Assembly (NCBI GenBank): GCA_023457175.1
Contig: JAEWMM010000026.1
Span: 1-9,701 of the forward strand
Source: Bacillota bacterium
GTDB lineage: Bacteria > Bacillota > Clostridia > Oscillospirales > Ruminococcaceae
Direction of reading: 5' to 3'
Length of the DNA: 9,701 nt
Shown: positions 6,839 to 9,701 of the stretch, one piece after another
Position numbering within the stretch: the first letter of the stretch is position 1
Layout: every line of letters starts with the position of its first letter
Made by a program: the position numbers and the translations under genes
The notes under the pieces: generated by a model
What the model was told of the DNA's origin: nothing
The model's input: the letters and a program-made list of their open reading frames with translations, nothing else
Databases searched by the model: none

Positions 6839-6919
6839 ATACTTAAGCTGTAAAAAAACAAATATAACAGCATGCTCACGGAACAGATGGAGATGAATTG
6901 ATTCTAAGGAGGAATTGAG

Positions 6920-8152
6920 ATGCGCTTACGAGACGACTGCAACCGGATTGTCGCGCAATCTATTCGACAAGTACAGCCGAGACAGGCAGTGAGCCGGGCG
7001 CTTGCAGATCGGACTTTTTCTGGCGGACAGCTTTTGGTGGTCGCTGTTGGAAAAGCGGCCTGGGCCATGGCCAGCGCCGCTTTTGATCAGTTAGGGCATG
7101 AAATTACCGGCGGCATGGTCATTACAAAATATAATCACAGTCAAGGGCCGATAGGGCCTCTCGAAATTTGGGAAGCGGGGCACCCGGTTCCGGACGAAAA
7201 TACCTTTAAAGCCACGCGTCGGGTGCTGGAGCTGACCGATGGTCTGACCGAAAAGGACACAGTTTTGTTCCTGTTATCCGGTGGCGGCTCGGCGCTTTTT
7301 GAGGCCCCGCTTATCGCGGAGGCAGAGCTTTTACAGTTAACAAGGGATCTGTTGGCCTGCGGAGCCGATATTGTGGAAATGAACACTGTGCGTAAACGAA
7401 TGTCAGGGGTTAAAGGGGGGCGGTTTGCGCAGCACTGCGCACCGGCCCGCGTCTTAGCGATTGTTCTCTCGGATATTATTGGCGACCCGTTGGATATGAT
7501 TGCTTCGGGCCCGGCCTACCCCGATTCGTCTACGGCTCAGGACGCCAAACAGGTGGTAGAAAAATACCGCCTGACACTCTCTGAAAAAGCGCTGGGCCTG
7601 CTTGAGCACGAAACGCCCAAGACGCTTGATAACGTGGAAACGGTCGTAACCGGCAGTGTGCGCGAACTGTGCGAAGCCGCAGCGGCTGCCTGTCAATCGC
7701 TAGGCTATGAAACGACGGTGCTCACCGATTGCCTCACCTGTCAGGCCCGCGATGCCGGCGCATTTCTGGCCGCTATAGCGCAATATCATCAAGGTGCTGG
7801 TCAGTCGTTGGCTTTTTTGGCGGGGGGCGAAACGGTCGTGACGCTGACCGGTAAAGGCTTGGGTGGCCGCAATCAGGAAATTGCGCTTGGGGCTGCCGCT
7901 CTGCTGCATGGCATGCATGAGACTGCCATATTTTCATTTGGCTCAGACGGCACTGACGGCCCTACCGACGCTGCCGGCGGGTTTGTTACCGGCAGAACCT
8001 ATAATCAACTCAAAGAGCAGGGCATAGACCCCTTTGAGGTGCTGCGCAATAACGACGCCTATCACGCGTTGAAGGCCTGCGATGGTTTAATTATGACCGG
8101 CGCCACAGGCACTAACGTTAATGACGTCGCCTGTGTGCTTATTCGCCGCTAA
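6920..8152 (+). CDS. Glycerate 2-kinase (DUF4147/MOFRL family)
   Basis: ATP-dependent kinase of 410 residues that converts D-glycerate to 2-phosphoglycerate, an intermediate of lower glycolysis. The N-terminal DUF4147 domain shows VAVGKAAWAM at 41-50 with K45, SGGGSAL at 120-126 and GDPLDMIASGP at 188-198. The C-terminal MOFRL domain carries GGRNQE at 315-320, GSDGTDGPTDAAGG at 341-354 and TGATGTNVNDV at 393-403. This is the TtuD/GckA-type fold, not the GarK/GlxK fold used by enteric bacteria. A strong AAGGAGG stands eight bases before the ATG. The 200-base gap before it contains a hairpin, and no clear promoter is visible (TATAAC at 6863-6868 has no well-spaced -35), so readthrough from the operon or a weak promoter is possible. 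Its product ties both upstream reductases to central metabolism. Confidence 0.92.
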   Translation: MRLRDDCNRIVAQSIRQVQPRQAVSRALADRTFSGGQLLVVAVGKAAWAMASAAFDQLGHEITGGMVITKYNHSQGPIGPLEIWEAGHPVPDENTFKATRRVLELTDGLTEKDTVLFLLSGGGSALFEAPLIAEAELLQLTRDLLACGADIVEMNTVRKRMSGVKGGRFAQHCAPARVLAIVLSDIIGDPLDMIASGPAYPDSSTAQDAKQVVEKYRLTLSEKALGLLEHETPKTLDNVETVVTGSVRELCEAAAAACQSLGYETTVLTDCLTCQARDAGAFLAAIAQYHQGAGQSLAFLAGGETVVTLTGKGLGGRNQEIALGAAALLHGMHETAIFSFGSDGTDGPTDAAGGFVTGRTYNQLKEQGIDPFEVLRNNDAYHALKACDGLIMTGATGTNVNDVACVLIRR

Positions 8153-8194
8153 CAAAAGCTGCCGCAATAAAATTTTGCCACGGTTTGTGAAAAT

Positions 8195-8731
8195 GTGCCG
8201 CCAAATAAGATAGATGCGAGGTGTTTTTCAACGCGACTGATTGACGTTATTTATAAAATAAAAACGAGACGTTTATTTACTGTTGTTTTGATACTATTTA
8301 TGTTTGCCACCCTCGCCTTTATCTGGGGCAATTCGACGCAGAGCATCGAAGCATCGCAGGCGCTGAGCCTTGGCGTCCTGCAAAAAGTGAAGCCGGTGCT
8401 GGAAGTTATGGCCGGAGCGGGGAACGTGACGGATCACCTCGTCCGTAAGCTGGCGCATTTTATCGAGTTTGCCGCGCTTGGCATACAGCTTGCGCTGCTG
8501 CTTATGCTGTTCGGACGCGTGCGGCTCCAGCCTGTTATAAACTGCGCCTTCTTCGGCTTGGCTGTTGCGGTACTCGACGAAACGATACAGATTTTTTCGT
8601 ATCGCGGCGCGCAGATTCAGGATGTATGGCTCGACTTCTCAGGGGTTTGCGCCGGGCTGCTTGCCGCGCTGGGCATATACCTGATCGTAAAGGCTGCGCG
8701 GCGTCACATGAGCAAAAAAAGCAGCGCTTGA
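8195..8731 (+). CDS. VanZ-like family membrane protein
   Basis: Small membrane protein, up to 178 residues, with four likely membrane segments at about 28-45, 87-106, 113-134 and 145-166. The VanZ-like signature is clear: RKLAHFIEFAALG at 84-96, LDETIQ at 127-132 and a GAQIQDVWLDFSG stretch at 138-150. VanZ itself gives low-level teicoplanin resistance, but most relatives have no known job; they are common single genes in Firmicutes. The start is uncertain. GTG at 8195 is the first start in frame but has no good ribosome binding site, and no in-frame ATG occurs before the first membrane segment. It begins 42 bases after the glycerate kinase stop and could share its transcript, although no functional link is evident. 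A terminator follows. Confidence 0.8.
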   Translation: MPPNKIDARCFSTRLIDVIYKIKTRRLFTVVLILFMFATLAFIWGNSTQSIEASQALSLGVLQKVKPVLEVMAGAGNVTDHLVRKLAHFIEFAALGIQLALLLMLFGRVRLQPVINCAFFGLAVAVLDETIQIFSYRGAQIQDVWLDFSGVCAGLLAALGIYLIVKAARRHMSKKSSA

Positions 8732-8792
8732 GGGGGATTTTGCGCGCGTATCGATGCCGCGCTTTAAGGGGCGTTTGTTTGTACAAATCGCT

Positions 8793-8817
8793 AAAATGCC
8801 GTCGCTTTATTGACGGC
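8793..8817 (-). terminator. Possible terminator for the minus-strand aminotransferase gene
   Basis: Read on the minus strand, GCCGTC and GACGGC (8817-8812 with 8803-8798) form a 6-bp GC-rich stem with an 8-base loop, followed by ATTTTA. It lies about 110 bases after the stop codon of the minus-strand gene, facing the plus-strand terminator next to it, as is common between converging genes. The stem and the T run are both short. Confidence 0.4.
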
Positions 8818-8820
8818 CTG

Positions 8821-8858
8821 AAACCCTCCATCGGCAGTAACGCCCGATGGAGGGTTTT
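8821..8858 (+). terminator. Rho-independent terminator after the VanZ-like gene
   Basis: A perfect 14-bp stem (8821-8834 with 8844-8857) with the core CCCTCCATCGG, a 9-base loop and a TTTT end. It closes the plus-strand transcript 90 bases after the VanZ-like gene. Confidence 0.85.
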
Positions 8859-8929
8859 GCATAAGAAAAAAAGATAGGATATCACCGGCAATTTGAACGC
8901 GCGTGCTTTGCACCGCTTGAAGGGCACGG

Positions 8930-9701
8930 TCAGAACGCGCCGGTTCCCAGCGCATCCACCGCTTTTTTCAGCCTTTGCATGGCGTCTTTCAGCGTTTCGC
9001 GCCGACAGGCGATATTAACGCGCTGAAAAGATTCGCCGCCTGCGCCGAACATCGTTCCGCCGTCCAGCCACAGGCCGGCCTTATGCACCATCAGGTTATC
9101 AAGCGCCCGATCGGTCATCCCCAGCGCCGAGCAGTCCAGCCAGATCAGATAGGTGCCCTGCGGCTCGACCAGATGAATCTGCGGCAGATGCTCGGCCAAA
9201 AAATGCCGGACAAAGGTCAGGTTACCCGACAGATACGCCTTTAACGCGTCCAGCCATTCGGCGCCCTGCGCATAGGCGGCCCGGCAGGCAATCAGTCCCA
9301 TCACATTCGGCTGGCTATAACCGACCCGGTTGATCGCCTTGCGCAGACGGCGGCGGATATCAGCATTAGGCGCAAAAATATTTGAGATTTGAAGACCTGC
9401 CAGATTAAAGGTCTTTGACGGCGCGGTGCAGATGACCGATATATCGGCAAACGCCGGTTTAAGGTTGGCAAATACCAGATGGCGGTGGTTGGGGTAGATA
9501 AAATCGGCGTGTATTTCGTCGGCGACGACATAGACGCCGTGCTTAACACAGATGTCGCCCATGGCGGTCAGCTCCGCCTCGGTCCAGACGCGCCCCACCG
9601 GATTGTGTGGGCTGCACAGTATAAATAGCTTAACACCGTGAGTGACAATCTTCTCCTCAAAATCGGCTATATCCACGCTGTATTTGCCGTCGGCATAGAC
9701 C
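8930..9701 (-). CDS. MalY/PatB-type PLP-dependent aminotransferase/cystathionine beta-lyase (5' end outside window)
   Basis: Fold-type I PLP enzyme, with the last 256 codons visible. The frame stays open to the window edge (the visible part begins VYADGKYSVDIADF), so the GTG at 9676 is an internal valine and about 130 N-terminal residues are missing. Landmarks counted from that valine: the NPVGRVW loop at 25-31 with the conserved Asn, ADEIHADF at 52-59 with the Asp that pairs with the PLP ring nitrogen, PSKTFNLAG at 86-94 with the Schiff-base lysine K88 (codon 9413-9415), and the carboxylate-binding arginine in FQRVNIA. The ADEIH and PSKTFN forms are typical of the MalY/PatB group, which cleaves cystathionine or cysteine S-conjugates; some members mainly transaminate. 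It converges on the VanZ-like gene and seems unrelated to the glycerate operon. Confidence 0.88.
   Translation of the reverse strand, partial: VYADGKYSVDIADFEEKIVTHGVKLFILCSPHNPVGRVWTEAELTAMGDICVKHGVYVVADEIHADFIYPNHRHLVFANLKPAFADISVICTAPSKTFNLAGLQISNIFAPNADIRRRLRKAINRVGYSQPNVMGLIACRAAYAQGAEWLDALKAYLSGNLTFVRHFLAEHLPQIHLVEPQGTYLIWLDCSALGMTDRALDNLMVHKAGLWLDGGTMFGAGGESFQRVNIACRRETLKDAMQRLKKAVDALGTGAF

Noticed and set aside
6838..6868. Promoter for the glycerate kinase (TTGGTA and TATAAC)
   Set aside because: The spacing between the two hexamers is 23 bases, too long for sigma-A, and the first overlaps the terminator stem.
8535..8927. 130-residue minus-strand frame and an 83-residue plus-strand frame (8626-8877) over the end of the VanZ-like gene
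   Set aside because: Both are Arg/Cys-rich and run through the VanZ-like gene and the terminator hairpins; neither has a ribosome binding site or known motifs.

Overview
The window reads as chromosomal DNA of a spore-forming, low-to-middle GC member of the Clostridia (Oscillospiraceae-like). The reasons are an intact pro-sigma-K gene, strong AGGAGG-type ribosome binding sites, consensus sigma-A promoters and the gene families present. No mobile element, CRISPR array, rRNA or tRNA is visible. The taxonomic placement is inference; no comparison was run.

Layout. (1) 52-753 (+) is sigK, the late mother-cell sporulation sigma factor. A non-coding stretch follows, with a strong rho-independent terminator at 890-938 and a promoter region for the next gene. 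(2) 1228-3102 (+) is a PrpR_N-PAS-AAA+-Fis enhancer-binding-type regulator, ending inside a 40-bp nested palindrome at 3095-3134. (3) A textbook sigma-A promoter (TTGACA, 17-bp spacer, TATAAT) at 3184-3212 leads into a tight sugar-acid operon: KdgT-family permease (3297-4280), D-2-hydroxyacid/hydroxypyruvate reductase (4355-5329), tartronate-semialdehyde reductase type beta-hydroxyacid dehydrogenase (5358-6251) and a YhcH/NanQ-family protein (6267-6719). A terminator-like hairpin follows (6788-6835), then a MOFRL-type glycerate 2-kinase (6920-8152). (4) 8195-8731 (+) is a VanZ-like membrane protein followed by a terminator. (5) 8930-9701 (-) is the C-terminal two thirds of a MalY/PatB-type PLP enzyme running off the window.

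How the genes fit together. The two dehydrogenases are both of kinds that make D-glycerate (from hydroxypyruvate and from tartronate semialdehyde). The kinase would turn glycerate into 2-phosphoglycerate for lower glycolysis. The permease would bring in a keto-sugar acid and the YhcH protein may interconvert its ring forms. The enzyme that would split the imported acid into a C3 unit is not encoded here.

Most unusual point. The regulator has every enhancer-binding-protein landmark, but its sigma-54 contact motif reads GAFAGA instead of GAFTGA. The operon next to it carries a perfect sigma-A promoter, with two 15-17 bp palindromes about 95-115 bp upstream of the expected start and 21 bp apart. 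This suggests an enhancer-binding-type regulator working at a sigma-A promoter, a TyrR-like departure from the family's usual mechanism. A sigma-54-like -24/-12 element nevertheless overlaps the regulator's own promoter.
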